Part shown: piece by piece, positions 31,322 through 41,001 of the stretch
Layout of the letters: the number at the start of each line of letters is the position of its first letter
Position numbering within the stretch: the first letter of the stretch is position 1
From: Vibrio sp. S17_S38
GTDB taxonomy: Bacteria; Pseudomonadota; Gammaproteobacteria; Enterobacterales; Vibrionaceae
Assembly: GCF_014694375.1 (NCBI RefSeq)
Contig: NZ_JAAUWW010000003.1
Location: 62,001 to 126,000 of the forward strand
DNA length: 64,000 nucleotides
Reading direction: 5' to 3'
Notes under the pieces: generated by a model
Database searches by the model: none
What the model was told of the DNA's origin: nothing
What the model saw: only the letters and a program-made list of their open reading frames with translations
Program-made: the position numbers and the translations under genes

Positions 31322-31360
31322 AAGCTTCTGGTGCATGATGTGCCCGAAGCTTTTTATTTT
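31322..31360 (+). terminator. Intrinsic terminator after ppnN
   Basis: AAGCTTC (31322-31328) pairs with GAAGCTT (31346-31352), the stem continues inward with GG/CC pairs, and TTTTTATTTT follows. Confidence 0.8.
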
Positions 31361-31398
31361 ATCTCGCATTACTTTATTTACCGTCAGCAAGGAAAATT

Positions 31399-32172
31399 AT
31401 GTCGATTCATTTGGTGATCATCGATGCACTTAACTTAATCCGTCGCGTTCATTCAGCACAACCTGATCCGGCAGATATTGCTCGAACCATTGAAACCACC
31501 AGTCGAACCTTACATAAGATTATTCACGAATCTCAACCCACTCATATTATCGCGGTATTTGATCATCACTTACAAGATAGAGGATGGCGAGCCAAGGTGC
31601 TTCCAAGCTATAAAGAAGACCGAAAACCCATGCCATTACCACTACTCAACGGCTTAGAGTCCATTCAATCTGCATGGTGGGATCTTGGGGTCGATTCATT
31701 ACTTTCAGATGGTGATGAAGCCGATGACCTTATTGCAACATTAGCGTGCAAAGTTGCCTCCGCTGGAGAAAAAACCACTATTATTTCAACCGATAAAGGT
31801 TACTGTCAATTGTTGAGTCCTAATATTCAAATTAGAGATTACTTTCAACACCGCTGGTTAGATTCGCCTTTCATTGAAAAAGAGTTTGGCGTAAAACCAA
31901 ATCAGCTGGCAGATTATTGGGGATTAGTCGGTATTAGCTCAAGCAAAGTGCCTGGCGTTCCGGGGGTTGGTCCAAAAGCGGCGAAAGAGATTTTGCAGCA
32001 ATATGGTGATATAGAAACGGCTTATACAGCGGAAGATCTTGTTGCTAAATACCGAAAAAAACTCGATGAGCATATTGAATTAGCCAGAACCTGCAAACGT
32101 ATTGCTGCTTTGCAAACTGAAATGGAATTAGGATTTAATTTACAAGATATTCGGTTTAAAAACGAAGCGTAA
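31399..32172 (+). CDS. xni: Flap endonuclease Xni
   Basis: Xni (ExoIX, YgdG) is a 5'-3' nuclease-family protein related to the N-terminal domain of DNA polymerase I. The 257 residues have VIIDALNLIRRVH, FDHHLQDRGWRAKVLPSYKEDR, DGDEADDLIATLA and the helix-hairpin-helix SSKVPGVPGVGPKAAKEIL. The family lacks some of the metal ligands of the Pol I domain, and flap cleavage is the known activity. It follows the ppnN terminator. Confidence 0.94.
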   Translation: MSIHLVIIDALNLIRRVHSAQPDPADIARTIETTSRTLHKIIHESQPTHIIAVFDHHLQDRGWRAKVLPSYKEDRKPMPLPLLNGLESIQSAWWDLGVDSLLSDGDEADDLIATLACKVASAGEKTTIISTDKGYCQLLSPNIQIRDYFQHRWLDSPFIEKEFGVKPNQLADYWGLVGISSSKVPGVPGVGPKAAKEILQQYGDIETAYTAEDLVAKYRKKLDEHIELARTCKRIAALQTEMELGFNLQDIRFKNEA

Positions 32173-32259
32173 CAGAAACAAGAACTAGAGTAGAAGACGC
32201 TAATTCGAGATCTAGAGAGGTAAAAGAAAAGCAATTATTAATCTAATATCTAGAAGTTA

Positions 32260-32288
32260 AGCGCCCCGAAGCGAGGCGCTCATTTTTT
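32260..32288 (+). terminator. Terminator between convergent xni and rlmM
   Basis: AGCGCC/GGCGCT (32260-32265 with 32275-32280) is followed by CATTTTTT. It serves xni; the minus-strand tail is weaker for rlmM. Confidence 0.7.
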
Positions 32289-33378
32289 AATACGGCGAGA
32301 TATTTTTCAAAACCTGTACATGAACTGTGATTTCTTCACGGTCATGGTACAAATGTTTCGCTTGCAACTTAAATGGCACTTCATTTTCTTTAAAGAAGAT
32401 TTTCAAGTTTTCAATATCTTCAAGCACTTCGTCATAACGGCCTTTCATTGGCAATTTAAGATTGAAGATCGCTTCTTTGGCTAAACCACGAATCAACCAT
32501 TCCCCCATCAACTGAGCAACGCGTGACGGTTTTTCAATCATGTCACACACAATCCAAGTCACATTTTTCTTTGGTGGAATAAACTTAAAACCATCTTCAG
32601 CGTGGTACTTAACTTGGCCGGTATCCATTAAGCTTTGCGCCATTGCGCCATTATCGACCGCATGTACGAACATTGAACGCTTAACTAATTGATACGTCCA
32701 ACCACCAGGACAAGCACCCAAGTCAACCGCCCACATTCCTGGCGCTAAACGCGTTTCCCACTCTTCTTTTGGAATAAAGACATGGAAAGCTTCTTCAAGT
32801 TTTAAAGTCGAGCGACTTGGCGCATCCGATGGGAATTTTAAACGAGGAATTCCCATAAAAAACTGTGAGTTATTTTGCGATAATGAATAGCCTACAAAAC
32901 ACTGGCCTGGCGCGGTAAAGCAAATATGCAACACTGGTTTCTTCGCATTATCTTTAGCAAACAAAACCCCTTTACCACGCAGTGCAGAACGCATTGGTAC
33001 CGTAAATTTACGGCAAAATTTCAATAGTTCTTTGGCTTCATTCGTATCAGGCGTTTCAACTCTAATATCACCGCAAGTCGGAAAGTTCTCTTGTGATTCA
33101 ATCGCGGCTAGAATCGGAGAGATACGATCTTCACTTGGAAGATCGGTGATCTCTGCACTAACTGCCATCATCTGACGAGCAAAAATTAACGTTTTAAAGT
33201 CAATTTGTTTGATGAGCTTATCCGCATCACCCTCTTGGTAACATTCAAAAACAACATAGCCCGTTTGTTTCTTTACGCGTGGAAAGCCAAACAGTTCTAA
33301 GTCATTAGCTTTGTCTTGAATTTCACCTGCACACTCTTTTTCAAAGCCAGAGCGGCAGTAAATTAAAACGTGTTTCAC
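32287..33378 (-). CDS. rlmM: 23S rRNA (cytidine(2498)-2'-O)-methyltransferase
   Basis: RlmM methylates the ribose of C2498 in 23S rRNA using S-adenosylmethionine. The 363 residues include an N-terminal THUMP-type domain and the Rossmann methyltransferase with [17 protein letters not shown] and [17 protein letters not shown], and the catalytic Lys in [14 protein letters not shown]. It overlaps the DUF423 gene by 4 bp and is the last gene of the gcvA operon, as in E. coli. Confidence 0.96.
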   Translation of the reverse strand: MKHVLIYCRSGFEKECAGEIQDKANDLELFGFPRVKKQTGYVVFECYQEGDADKLIKQIDFKTLIFARQMMAVSAEITDLPSEDRISPILAAIESQENFPTCGDIRVETPDTNEAKELLKFCRKFTVPMRSALRGKGVLFAKDNAKKPVLHICFTAPGQCFVGYSLSQNNSQFFMGIPRLKFPSDAPSRSTLKLEEAFHVFIPKEEWETRLAPGMWAVDLGACPGGWTYQLVKRSMFVHAVDNGAMAQSLMDTGQVKYHAEDGFKFIPPKKNVTWIVCDMIEKPSRVAQLMGEWLIRGLAKEAIFNLKLPMKGRYDEVLEDIENLKIFFKENEVPFKLQAKHLYHDREEITVHVQVLKNISPY

Positions 33379-33845
33379 GATGTCACCTTATTAAGTCTTA
33401 ATACAGAAATAGTAAAAATGAGCCAACCCAACATAAAAAACAGACCACCAAGTGGGGTAATTGGGCCGAACCATTTAATGCCAGTGAGTGCTAGCGCATA
33501 AAGGCTACCACTAAAGCAAAGGATGCCGATGATAAAGCAACCACCAGCATAAGCTAGCCCTTTTCGTGCTTTTTCATTATAGCGTGGCTGATGTTCTGAT
33601 GCTGCTTGAGGCTCATGCGCACTCAGTTGCAATAAAATACCACACGCTAATAAAGCAAATGTATGCCACGCTTGGTATTGCACCCCCGTTTTAAACACGG
33701 CTAATAAATATTCAGGTAATATTTTTGCTAGGCCATGCGCGGCAAATGCTCCTAATGCCACAACGATAAAACCTGAAAACCCAGCAATCGCTAGAAAACG
33801 CTGTCCTTTACACGGAAAAATTTGAGAAGAGCCTATCATAATCAC
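33375..33845 (-). CDS. ygdD: DUF423 family membrane protein YgdD
   Basis: This 156-residue protein has four predicted membrane helices and the DUF423 motifs [17 protein letters not shown] and [16 protein letters not shown]. The function is unknown. It is about 25 residues longer than E. coli YgdD because of a hydrophilic loop ([21 protein letters not shown]) between helices. It overlaps both neighbours by 4 bp (ATGA type), so it is an operon member between the hydrolase gene and rlmM. Confidence 0.92.
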   Translation of the reverse strand: MIMIGSSQIFPCKGQRFLAIAGFSGFIVVALGAFAAHGLAKILPEYLLAVFKTGVQYQAWHTFALLACGILLQLSAHEPQAASEHQPRYNEKARKGLAYAGGCFIIGILCFSGSLYALALTGIKWFGPITPLGGLFFMLGWLIFTISVLRLNKVTS

Positions 33846-34492
33846 TCCGATTTAATTTTGAGAGTCTGTTTTATAAAATCGCGCATCTTAGTAACAATAA
33901 GGTCGCGATTATGTATTTCAGTAAAACCTGAACGCACACGCGGCTTGAAACCATGATCGCCATCAGGAATAAATTCAATAGTGGTGGATTGAGATAATGC
34001 AAAATTGGAGCATTCTTCTTTTGAGCCAAAAGTATCACGCTCGCCTTGTAAGATCAGCATTGGCTTGGTCACATTCACTAAATGATCACCACGGTAATTA
34101 TCTGGTTTCTTAGGTGGATGAAATGGAAAACCTAAACACATCACACCACACACGCTATCGAGTTCAGATAAATGACTCGCCATACGCCCTCCCATCGATT
34201 TGCCAGCTAAGAATAAATGAGTCTTTGGGTTTGCGTATCCATCAATAAGTGATTCAAAAGCAGCTAATAACTTAGGCGCTCGATCTGGTGGGCTTTTCTT
34301 CCCTGTCACCGCTCGATTGGTCATATAAGGAAAATTAAACCGCACGACTCGGATTTGATCCGATCCAAGTTGATGGGCGATATCTTGCATAAATTCATGA
34401 TCCATACCCGCACCAGCCCCATGTGCAAATAAAATCGTTACTGGGGCCGATTTGCTGCCATTGACTAACACTGAAGTCATCAAACTATTCAT
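33842..34492 (-). CDS. Alpha/beta hydrolase of the KANL3/Tex30 type
   Basis: The 216 residues form an alpha/beta hydrolase fold with ILFAHGAGAGMDHEFM (oxyanion region), the nucleophile elbow AGKSMGGRM, the acid region LILQGERDTFG and the catalytic His in FIPDGDHGFKPR. The substrate is unknown. An internal ATG four codons in is also possible. The start lies within the last codons of gcvA and the end overlaps ygdD, which places this insertion in the gcvA-ygdD-rlmM operon. Confidence 0.85.
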   Translation of the reverse strand: MNSLMTSVLVNGSKSAPVTILFAHGAGAGMDHEFMQDIAHQLGSDQIRVVRFNFPYMTNRAVTGKKSPPDRAPKLLAAFESLIDGYANPKTHLFLAGKSMGGRMASHLSELDSVCGVMCLGFPFHPPKKPDNYRGDHLVNVTKPMLILQGERDTFGSKEECSNFALSQSTTIEFIPDGDHGFKPRVRSGFTEIHNRDLIVTKMRDFIKQTLKIKSE

Positions 34493-35399
34493 TACCTTCT
34501 AACAACACATCTTGTTCGCTCGCGGCTTTCTCAATCATCCAATTTCGGAAAGTTGCCACTCGACCACTGTCAGCTTGTTTGTTATCACACACCACATAAA
34601 AGGCATTTTTACTCATTAAAACTTCATCAAATGGTTGTACTAAACGCCCAGCATTAAGCTCTGGTTGAACCAATACATTATTGACCAACGCAATACCTTG
34701 CCCATGAGTCGCGGCTTGGATTACCATCATAGAATGACTAAAAATAGGGCCATGATTCACACTCACACCATCGACTTGATGCTCTTTCATAAAGTTTTGC
34801 CAATGCTTACGAGAACTGTCATGTAATAAGGTGTGATACTTTAGATCTTCTAATCCTGCTAATGGTTTCGTCCCGAGTAACAATTGTGGTGAACATACCG
34901 GAATCAAACATTCGAGATAGAGTTTATCTGCGCGAACTCCAGGCCAGTTTCCTCGTCCATAATAGATAGCCACATCAACATCATCCGATAATGATCCATC
35001 GTCCATATCGACCGCTTTGATACGAACATCAATATCAGGTTCTTGAGCATTGAAATCAGCTAAACGAGGGACCAACCATTGAATCGCAAAACTTGGGGTT
35101 AAACTGATGGTTAATGCACCTTTTTCACTTCGTTCTAATACTTTATCCGTAGCATCAGAAATTGAAGTAAAAATATCCTTAATATCAAGAAAATAGCTTT
35201 GCCCTTCTTCCGTTAATAATAAAGAACGGTTGCGACGGCGAAACAATTTCATACCTAAAAATTCTTCTAATGCTTTTACTTGATGACTCACCGCAGCTTG
35301 AGTCACAAAGAGCTCTTCTGCTGCGCGAGTAAAACTCAAATAACGTGCTGCGGCTTCAAATACCCGTAACGAATTCAATGGTGGTAAACGTCTTGCCAT
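34485..35399 (-). CDS. gcvA: Glycine cleavage system LysR-type regulator GcvA
   Basis: GcvA activates gcvTHP with glycine and represses it with GcvR; it also activates the small RNA gcvB in E. coli. The 304 residues are nearly colinear with E. coli GcvA. They begin MARRLPPLNSLRVFEAAARYLSFTRAAEEL, with the winged helix-turn-helix FVTQAAVSHQVKALEEFLG, followed by the ligand domain (SFAIQWLVPRL, VAIYYGRGNWPG). It is divergent from a GcvB RNA gene and heads the operon down to rlmM. Confidence 0.96.
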   Translation of the reverse strand: MARRLPPLNSLRVFEAAARYLSFTRAAEELFVTQAAVSHQVKALEEFLGMKLFRRRNRSLLLTEEGQSYFLDIKDIFTSISDATDKVLERSEKGALTISLTPSFAIQWLVPRLADFNAQEPDIDVRIKAVDMDDGSLSDDVDVAIYYGRGNWPGVRADKLYLECLIPVCSPQLLLGTKPLAGLEDLKYHTLLHDSSRKHWQNFMKEHQVDGVSVNHGPIFSHSMMVIQAATHGQGIALVNNVLVQPELNAGRLVQPFDEVLMSKNAFYVVCDNKQADSGRVATFRNWMIEKAASEQDVLLEGNE

Positions 35400-35436
35400 A
35401 ACTCAACCTTATTCATTATTTTTTCTTATGCGAATC

Positions 35437-35442
35437 ATTATA
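35437..35442 (-). promoter_or_regulatory. gcvA promoter -10 box
   Basis: A consensus TATAAT on the minus strand lies 37 bp before gcvA. Its upstream region overlaps the -35 region of the divergent gcvB promoter, so GcvA binding could control both, as in E. coli. Confidence 0.5.
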
Positions 35443-35451
35443 AATTGTCCA

Positions 35452-35480
35452 TTGTCGAACTACCATTAAAACTCTATATT
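35452..35480 (+). promoter_or_regulatory. gcvB promoter
   Basis: TTGTCG (35452-35457) and TATATT (35475-35480) are separated by exactly 17 bp. This predicts a start near 35487 for the RNA that ends at the 35642-35679 terminator. Confidence 0.65.
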
Positions 35481-35486
35481 TCACCC

Positions 35487-35679
35487 ACATTAATGAATTA
35501 CCCGATGTTTTCGTATGAATTCCCCTGTAATTGACTAATGCTAATGTTGTGTTTGCATTAACTCTTTATGAGTTTTCTAGTAATAGAGATAGTCCCTCAT
35601 CTCTTTACTTTTAAGAGATTTGATGGATTATCAAATTTTCTGCACAGTCTAACTTCTCAAGTTGACTGTGCTTTTTTTT
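35487..35679 (+). ncRNA. gcvB: GcvB small regulatory RNA
   Basis: GcvB is an Hfq-dependent RNA that represses many amino acid and peptide transport mRNAs. The case here rests on four observations: the position divergent from gcvA, a promoter with 17-bp spacing, the G/U-rich single-stranded motif ATGTTGTGTTTGCAT at 35544-35558 that matches the R1 seed of E. coli GcvB, and a strong terminator (GCACAGTC/GACTGTGC at 35642-35671 followed by eight Ts). An internal hairpin AGAGAT/ATCTCT (35585-35604) exposes AGTCCCTC in the loop. Length is about 193 bases. Ends are predicted, not measured. Confidence 0.85.
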
Positions 35680-35751
35680 ACTCTTAATTCAGCCTAACCT
35701 CTGGATAATTTACTCATCTTTAGTTACTCATATCCAAAAATAATAATACAA

Positions 35752-35777
35752 AAATGCCGACGGTTATGTCGGCATTT
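35752..35777 (-). terminator. Intrinsic terminator after thiI
   Basis: A 10-bp perfect stem AAATGCCGAC/GTCGGCATTT with a 6-base loop lies 35 bp after the thiI stop. On the minus strand it is followed by TTTGTATTATT. Confidence 0.75.
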
Positions 35778-35812
35778 AAAGAGATAACTTAAGTAAATAA
35801 ATTAACGTCTAT

Positions 35813-37261
35813 CTATGGGCGATATACTTTTACATTACCAAAGCCCAAATCTTGTAAATACAAGGCTTGTAAACGGCTCATCACACCACGGTCACAATAC
35901 AATAAGTATTCTTTACCTTGGTCTAAATCACCAAACTGAGTCGCCAATTTATAGAAAGGCAGATGTTTCACTTCAACATCACCAATATTCAGTGGATTGG
36001 TTTCTTTTTCATCTGGGCTACGAATATCCAGCACAATGGCATTTTCAGCAATCTCAGCAACTAGCTCAATTTCTGGAGCTTGTTCTTGGCTTTCTGCTTC
36101 AATGGCGCGAATATCCATCACTCGTGCATTCATCACTACTTGTTCTAGAATATCGAAATTAAAATTCAATTCTTCTTTTTCAAGTTTAGCTTTCACGGCT
36201 TTCACAGTTGGTTTTTTCGAGATCACACCACAATATTCTGGCATTACTTTAGCAAAATCTTCCGTGCCAATATCTCGAGCAACGTTGATAATGTCTTCTT
36301 TGTCCCAGTTAATTAGAGGACGAAGGATCAGTGTATCGGTCACATTATCAATAAGACGCAAGTTAGTCAGAGTTTGACTTGATACTTGACCAAGTGCTTC
36401 TCCAGTAACCAAAGCTTCAATGCCAAACTTTTCTGCAATCATACCGCCTGCACGCATAAACATACGCTTAAGCACGACGCCCATTTGGCCATCATCAACT
36501 TTTTCAAGGATCTCAGCCACAACCGGCTCAAAATCCACCGCGATGAATTTCACTTTGGCTGACGAGCCATATTTGTTCCAAATAAAGTGGGAGACTTGCT
36601 TCACACCGATCTCGTGAGCAGGGCCACCTAAGTTAAAGAAACAAAAATGTGTTTTCGAACCACGTTTAATATGCAAGTAGCTTGAAACACCAGAGTCAAA
36701 ACCACCAGAAATCAAACTTAAGACATCTTCTTGAGTACCAAGAGGAAAGCCACCTAAACCCTTATGACGTGCCACCACTTGATTTAACTTATCGCCATCA
36801 ATCTCAATATTTACCGTGACATCAGGTTTGGTTAATTTTACTTTTGCCGATTCAACTGCTTGGTTTAGACCACCACCAACGTAGCGTTCTACATCAATCG
36901 AAGTGAAATCATGATGCCCACGACGCTTAACCCGGACAACAAAAGTTTTACCTTCAATTAGGTCGCGACTTTGAATTAATGCTTGCTCATAGATATTGTG
37001 CATATCGGTGAAATCAGACTGCACAACCTCTAACGAGTGATGAATGCCCGGCGTATGAGTAAGGATTTCAAGCACTTCTGAGAAGTATTGATCACTATTT
37101 GCCGCCACTTCAATGTGGTCACGACGGTTAAACACCGCAACAGATTCTGTTCTACGCTGTATAATAGTACGAATATTGCGTTCCAGAGCTCGAGTGAAAC
37201 GCTTACGCACCGAGTCACTTTTAACAAAGATTTCCGGATGGGGTTTAACAATAAACTTCAT
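35813..37261 (-). CDS. thiI: tRNA 4-thiouridine synthase / thiamine sulfur carrier ThiI
   Basis: ThiI adenylates and sulfurates U8 of tRNA and supplies sulfur for the thiamine thiazole. From 37261 the protein is 482 residues, the E. coli length, starting [22 protein letters not shown]. It has NFLD and THUMP domains, the PP-loop [13 protein letters not shown] near residue 182, and a C-terminal rhodanese domain with the persulfide Cys456 in [10 protein letters not shown]. The 22 in-frame codons further upstream are not conserved. Genes for Dxs and ThiL, also needed for thiamine, are in this window. Confidence 0.96.
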   Translation of the reverse strand: MKFIVKPHPEIFVKSDSVRKRFTRALERNIRTIIQRRTESVAVFNRRDHIEVAANSDQYFSEVLEILTHTPGIHHSLEVVQSDFTDMHNIYEQALIQSRDLIEGKTFVVRVKRRGHHDFTSIDVERYVGGGLNQAVESAKVKLTKPDVTVNIEIDGDKLNQVVARHKGLGGFPLGTQEDVLSLISGGFDSGVSSYLHIKRGSKTHFCFFNLGGPAHEIGVKQVSHFIWNKYGSSAKVKFIAVDFEPVVAEILEKVDDGQMGVVLKRMFMRAGGMIAEKFGIEALVTGEALGQVSSQTLTNLRLIDNVTDTLILRPLINWDKEDIINVARDIGTEDFAKVMPEYCGVISKKPTVKAVKAKLEKEELNFNFDILEQVVMNARVMDIRAIEAESQEQAPEIELVAEIAENAIVLDIRSPDEKETNPLNIGDVEVKHLPFYKLATQFGDLDQGKEYLLYCDRGVMSRLQALYLQDLGFGNVKVYRP

Positions 37262-37334
37262 ATTATGATTCGCTTTTAATCGGGTTATGGTACGCCATAC
37301 CTTACTTATATAATCATTTCTTGCCATTACAGAT

Positions 37335-37460
37335 ATACCCGTTTTACTTGAAGCTGCAGCTTTGTTGGCTACACTCGTTCACCCCACTCACTTAGTTAAC
37401 TAAGCTCACGGGGCTTCACTTGCTTGTCGCCTCACTGCAACTTCAATTACTTTGGGCATA
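37335..37460. repeat. 126-bp palindromic intergenic repeat (REP/MITE-like)
   Basis: The ends are imperfect inverted repeats: TATACCC followed by ACTTGAAGCTGCAG at the left, and, read on the other strand, TATGCCC followed by AATTGAAGTTGCAG at the right. The centre is a perfect palindrome CTTAGTTAACTAAG at 37391-37404, flanked by partly complementary CACCCCACTCA and CTCACGGGGCT. No ORF is present. I recall similar elements from Vibrionaceae intergenic regions; copy number has to be checked genome-wide. It lies between thiI and xseB. Confidence 0.7.
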
Positions 37461-37791
37461 GATAAAATAAGTAAGGTATCGCCAAATCTGAGGCGCAAAA
37501 TTATACACCACATTACGTATCGACAACATTGATTTCCCGATTTCGCTGACTAAAGTTAAAAATATCTTTAAATGAATACGACAAACATGAGATTAGTCCT
37601 TGTTTCAGTGCCTATGGATAAATACAATTAGCCCACAGAATATTCCCTTTATATACTTGGAATACCGTTACATTTCCGGCGTCGGAGTTTTAATCGTATT
37701 TGACTATTAAAATAATACTGCCGCGTTTCATCATAGCGACCAGACTTACTCCTCAGTAATTTTGATTACACTCTCAAGCAAGCAGAAGAAT
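37461..37791. other. Gene-free stretch before xseB
   Basis: This part of the divergent thiI/xseB gap has no convincing ORF, tRNA or hairpin. It should hold the thiI and xseB-ispA-dxs promoters, but no consensus pair could be assigned with confidence. Confidence 0.4.
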
Positions 37792-38037
37792 ATGGCCAAT
37801 AAAAAACCTGAAAATATGAGTTTTGAAGAATCTTTAGCTGAGCTAGATACCTTAGTGAATCAACTAGAAAATGGTGACCTAGATCTTGAAGATGCCCTTA
37901 AGAAATTCGAACGTGGTATCTCTCTTGCGCGTGTCAGCCAAGGAAAGTTAAGCGAAGCCGAACAACGTGTTGAAATTTTATTAAACGACAGCGATGACGC
38001 AGAATTAATCCCTTTTGATCCTGAAAGTGACATTTGA
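37792..38037 (+). CDS. xseB: Exodeoxyribonuclease VII small subunit
   Basis: XseB partners XseA in the single-strand-specific exonuclease VII. From the ATG at 37792 it is 81 residues: MANKKPENMSFEESLAELDTLVNQLENGDLDLEDALKKFERGI is the full family motif, a two-helix hairpin. Ten further in-frame codons upstream (from a TTG) are not conserved. It starts the xseB-ispA-dxs operon, with ispA one base after the stop. Confidence 0.96.
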   Translation: MANKKPENMSFEESLAELDTLVNQLENGDLDLEDALKKFERGISLARVSQGKLSEAEQRVEILLNDSDDAELIPFDPESDI

Positions 38038-38038
38038 C

Positions 38039-38923
38039 ATGAAAACGGCCCTAGCAGAATATCAAGATCGTAATAACCAGCAACTCAATGCATGGTTAGA
38101 TCGCATTCCTTATCAACAACAAACACTCACACAAGCGATGCGTTACGGTTTGTTACTTGGTGGCAAGCGCGCTCGTCCATTTTTAGTCTATATTACAGGA
38201 CAAATGCTTGGTCTAAATGTCGAAAGTTTAGATACACCTGCCTCTGCAATTGAATGCATTCATGCTTATTCATTAATTCATGATGATTTACCCGCAATGG
38301 ATGATGATGAACTGCGCCGCGGCAAAGCAACCTGCCATATTGAATTTGATGAAGCGACGGCCATTTTAACCGGCGATGCACTGCAAACTTTAGCCTTTAC
38401 TATTCTTTCAGAAGGCGATTTAAGTGAAGTGAGTGAACCTCAGCGTATTCGCTTAATTCAAGAACTAGCACGAGCTTCTGGTTCACTCGGTATGTGTATG
38501 GGGCAATCTCTCGATTTAGAAGCTGAAAACCGCAGCGTTGCTTTAGAAGAGCTTGAAAATATTCATCGTAATAAAACGGGTGCACTGATTAAATGTGCGA
38601 TTCGTATGGGAGCACTATCCGCGGGTGACAAAGGGATGGATGTTTTACCACAACTAGATAAATACGCCGATGCCGTGGGTTTAGCATTCCAAGTGCATGA
38701 TGATATTTTAGATGTTATCAGCGACACCGAAACGTTAGGCAAACCACAAGGCTCAGATCAAAATTTAAATAAAAGTACTTATCCAGCACTGCTAGGCTTA
38801 GAAGGTGCGCAACAAAAAGCGCAAAACTTGCTACAAGAAGCCCTACTCGCGCTACAGGCGATCCCGTACAATACGCGATTACTCGAAGAGTTCGCCCGAT
38901 ACGCCGTCGAGCGCAGCCATTAA
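38039..38923 (+). CDS. ispA: Farnesyl diphosphate synthase (geranyltranstransferase)
   Basis: IspA condenses IPP with DMAPP and GPP to farnesyl diphosphate, the substrate of UppS in this window. The 294 residues start MKTALAEYQDRNNQQ and have the first Asp-rich motif HDDLPAMDDDELRRG, the second motif FQVHDDILDVISD, and GGKRARPFLVY. The ATG is one base after the xseB stop, so I preferred it to an upstream in-frame ATG inside xseB. Confidence 0.96.
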   Translation: MKTALAEYQDRNNQQLNAWLDRIPYQQQTLTQAMRYGLLLGGKRARPFLVYITGQMLGLNVESLDTPASAIECIHAYSLIHDDLPAMDDDELRRGKATCHIEFDEATAILTGDALQTLAFTILSEGDLSEVSEPQRIRLIQELARASGSLGMCMGQSLDLEAENRSVALEELENIHRNKTGALIKCAIRMGALSAGDKGMDVLPQLDKYADAVGLAFQVHDDILDVISDTETLGKPQGSDQNLNKSTYPALLGLEGAQQKAQNLLQEALLALQAIPYNTRLLEEFARYAVERSH

Positions 38924-38959
38924 TATGATAAGCACGATTACAATAAGCGCTAATACCTT

Positions 38960-40855
38960 ATGACCCTTGATATTTCTAAATACCCAACGCTCGCACTGGC
39001 CAATACACCAGATGAATTACGCTCGTTACCAAAAGAAAACTTATCGCCATTATGTGATGAGCTGCGTACCTATTTACTCAATTCAGTTAGCCAATCTAGT
39101 GGGCATTTAGCTTCAGGTCTAGGTACGGTTGAACTGACCGTCGCCCTACATTATGTTTATCTCACCCCTTTTGACCAACTGGTTTGGGATGTTGGCCATC
39201 AAGCTTATCCGCATAAGATTTTAACGGGTCGCCGTGATCGCTTATCTTCTATTCGTCAAAAAGGAGGGCTACACCCCTTCCCATGGCGTGAAGAAAGCGA
39301 ATATGACACTTTATCGGTTGGCCATTCTTCAACATCCATCAGCGCCGCATTAGGCATGGCAATTGGCGCAGCTAAAGAAGGCAAAAACCGTAAAGTCGTC
39401 AGTGTTATTGGCGATGGCGCGATCACAGCTGGCATGGCATTTGAAGCGATGAACCACGCAGGTGATGTCCACTCGGACATGCTGGTGATCCTCAATGATA
39501 ATGAAATGTCGATCTCTGAAAATGTCGGCGCGCTGAATAATCACTTAGCACAATTACTCACTGGTAACTTTTATACCTCGATCCGTGAAGGCGGGAAAAA
39601 AGTGTTATCTAACGTTCCACCAATCAAAGAATTGGTGCGTCGTACTGAAGAGCATTTAAAAGGCATGGTCGTACCCGGCACTATGTTTGAAGAGCTTGGG
39701 TTTAATTACATTGGTCCTATTGATGGGCACGATGTTAATGAACTAGTCAAAACTCTGAAAAATATGCGCAACTTGAAAGGTCCGCAGTTTTTACATGTGA
39801 TGACCAAAAAAGGCAAAGGCTATGAACCTGCGGAGAAAGATCCGATTGGTTACCATGGCGTTCCTAAGTTTGACCCACAGGAAACCTCACTCCCAAAAAG
39901 CAGCGGTGGTAAACCAACCTTCTCAAATATATTTGGTGACTTCTTATGTGATATGGCGGCTATTGATCCTAAATTAATGGCGATCACTCCTGCTATGCGT
40001 GAAGGTTCTGGCATGGTGCGCTTTTCTAAAGAATTCCCAGAACAATATTTTGATGTCGCCATTGCCGAGCAACATGCGGTGACACTGGCATCAGGCATGG
40101 CAATTTCTGGTCATCATCCCATTGTGGCAATTTATTCGACCTTCTTACAACGTGGATATGATCAAATGATCCACGATGTGGCAATCATGAATTTACCTGT
40201 GATGTTTGCTATCGACCGCGCTGGTTTGGTTGGCGCTGATGGTCAAACTCACCAAGGCGCATTTGATTTAAGCTTTATGCGCTGTATTCCGAATATGGTG
40301 ATCATGGCGCCAAGTGATGAAAATGAATGCCGCCAAATGCTCTATACAGGGCACATGCATCAAGGACCAAGTGCGGTTCGCTACCCTAGAGGTAATGGCT
40401 GCGGGGTGGAAATAGAACAAAATATGACAGCATTAGAAATTGGTAAAGGTCGTATTGTTCGCCACAGTGGTACCTCTCAAGACCAACCAGAAACGAATCC
40501 TAAAGTTGCCATTCTTTGTTTTGGCACCTTCCTCCCCGAAGCAATAAAAGCGGCTGAAACTTTTAACGCCACGGTCGCAGACATGCGTTTTGTCAAACCA
40601 CTTGATGAAGAGCTGATCCGTACGCTAGCAAATAGCCATGATGTATTGGTAACTTTAGAAGAGAACGTCATTGCTGGCGGTGCAGGTTCAGGTGTGATTG
40701 AGTTCATGATGCAAAACAAATTACTCAAACCAGTATTACAATTAGGTTTACCTGATGAGTTTGTCTCACAAGGAACACAGACAGAATTATATGCAGATCT
40801 AGGTTTAGATACCGCTGGAATAGAGAAACAAATTAATACTTATTTAAAAAGTTAA
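38960..40855 (+). CDS. dxs: 1-deoxy-D-xylulose-5-phosphate synthase
   Basis: Dxs condenses pyruvate and glyceraldehyde-3-phosphate with thiamine diphosphate. It opens the MEP pathway and also feeds thiamine and pyridoxal synthesis. The 631 residues contain the ThDP motif [19 protein letters not shown], the first-domain [15 protein letters not shown], and the transketolase-type [16 protein letters not shown] and [17 protein letters not shown]. It follows ispA by 36 bp, the conserved operon order. Confidence 0.97.
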   Translation: MTLDISKYPTLALANTPDELRSLPKENLSPLCDELRTYLLNSVSQSSGHLASGLGTVELTVALHYVYLTPFDQLVWDVGHQAYPHKILTGRRDRLSSIRQKGGLHPFPWREESEYDTLSVGHSSTSISAALGMAIGAAKEGKNRKVVSVIGDGAITAGMAFEAMNHAGDVHSDMLVILNDNEMSISENVGALNNHLAQLLTGNFYTSIREGGKKVLSNVPPIKELVRRTEEHLKGMVVPGTMFEELGFNYIGPIDGHDVNELVKTLKNMRNLKGPQFLHVMTKKGKGYEPAEKDPIGYHGVPKFDPQETSLPKSSGGKPTFSNIFGDFLCDMAAIDPKLMAITPAMREGSGMVRFSKEFPEQYFDVAIAEQHAVTLASGMAISGHHPIVAIYSTFLQRGYDQMIHDVAIMNLPVMFAIDRAGLVGADGQTHQGAFDLSFMRCIPNMVIMAPSDENECRQMLYTGHMHQGPSAVRYPRGNGCGVEIEQNMTALEIGKGRIVRHSGTSQDQPETNPKVAILCFGTFLPEAIKAAETFNATVADMRFVKPLDEELIRTLANSHDVLVTLEENVIAGGAGSGVIEFMMQNKLLKPVLQLGLPDEFVSQGTQTELYADLGLDTAGIEKQINTYLKS

Positions 40856-40865
40856 CTCAAATAAA

Positions 40866-40915
40866 AAATGCGTAACTCATTGTCAAAAATGATACAGACA
40901 TCGGGTTACGCATTT
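40866..40915. terminator. Hairpin after dxs
   Basis: An 11-bp perfect stem AAATGCGTAAC/GTTACGCATTT encloses a 28-base loop, 10 bp after the dxs stop. There is no T-run on the plus strand (the T-run is on the minus strand), so its role as a dxs terminator is uncertain. Confidence 0.4.
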
Positions 40916-40965
40916 AAAAATACAGAGACTAGGTTGATTAACTTTTATTTTACATTTCCAGTGCT

Positions 40966-40971
40966 TATAAT
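40966..40971 (+). promoter_or_regulatory. Possible -10 box for the GGDEF gene
   Basis: A perfect TATAAT lies 30 bp before the ATG, with a poor TTTATT at 16-bp spacing as the -35. It is the only consensus-like element in the gap after dxs. Confidence 0.35.
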
Positions 40972-41001
40972 CACATTCTAACTCTCTAGATTGTGGTTAT
41001 T

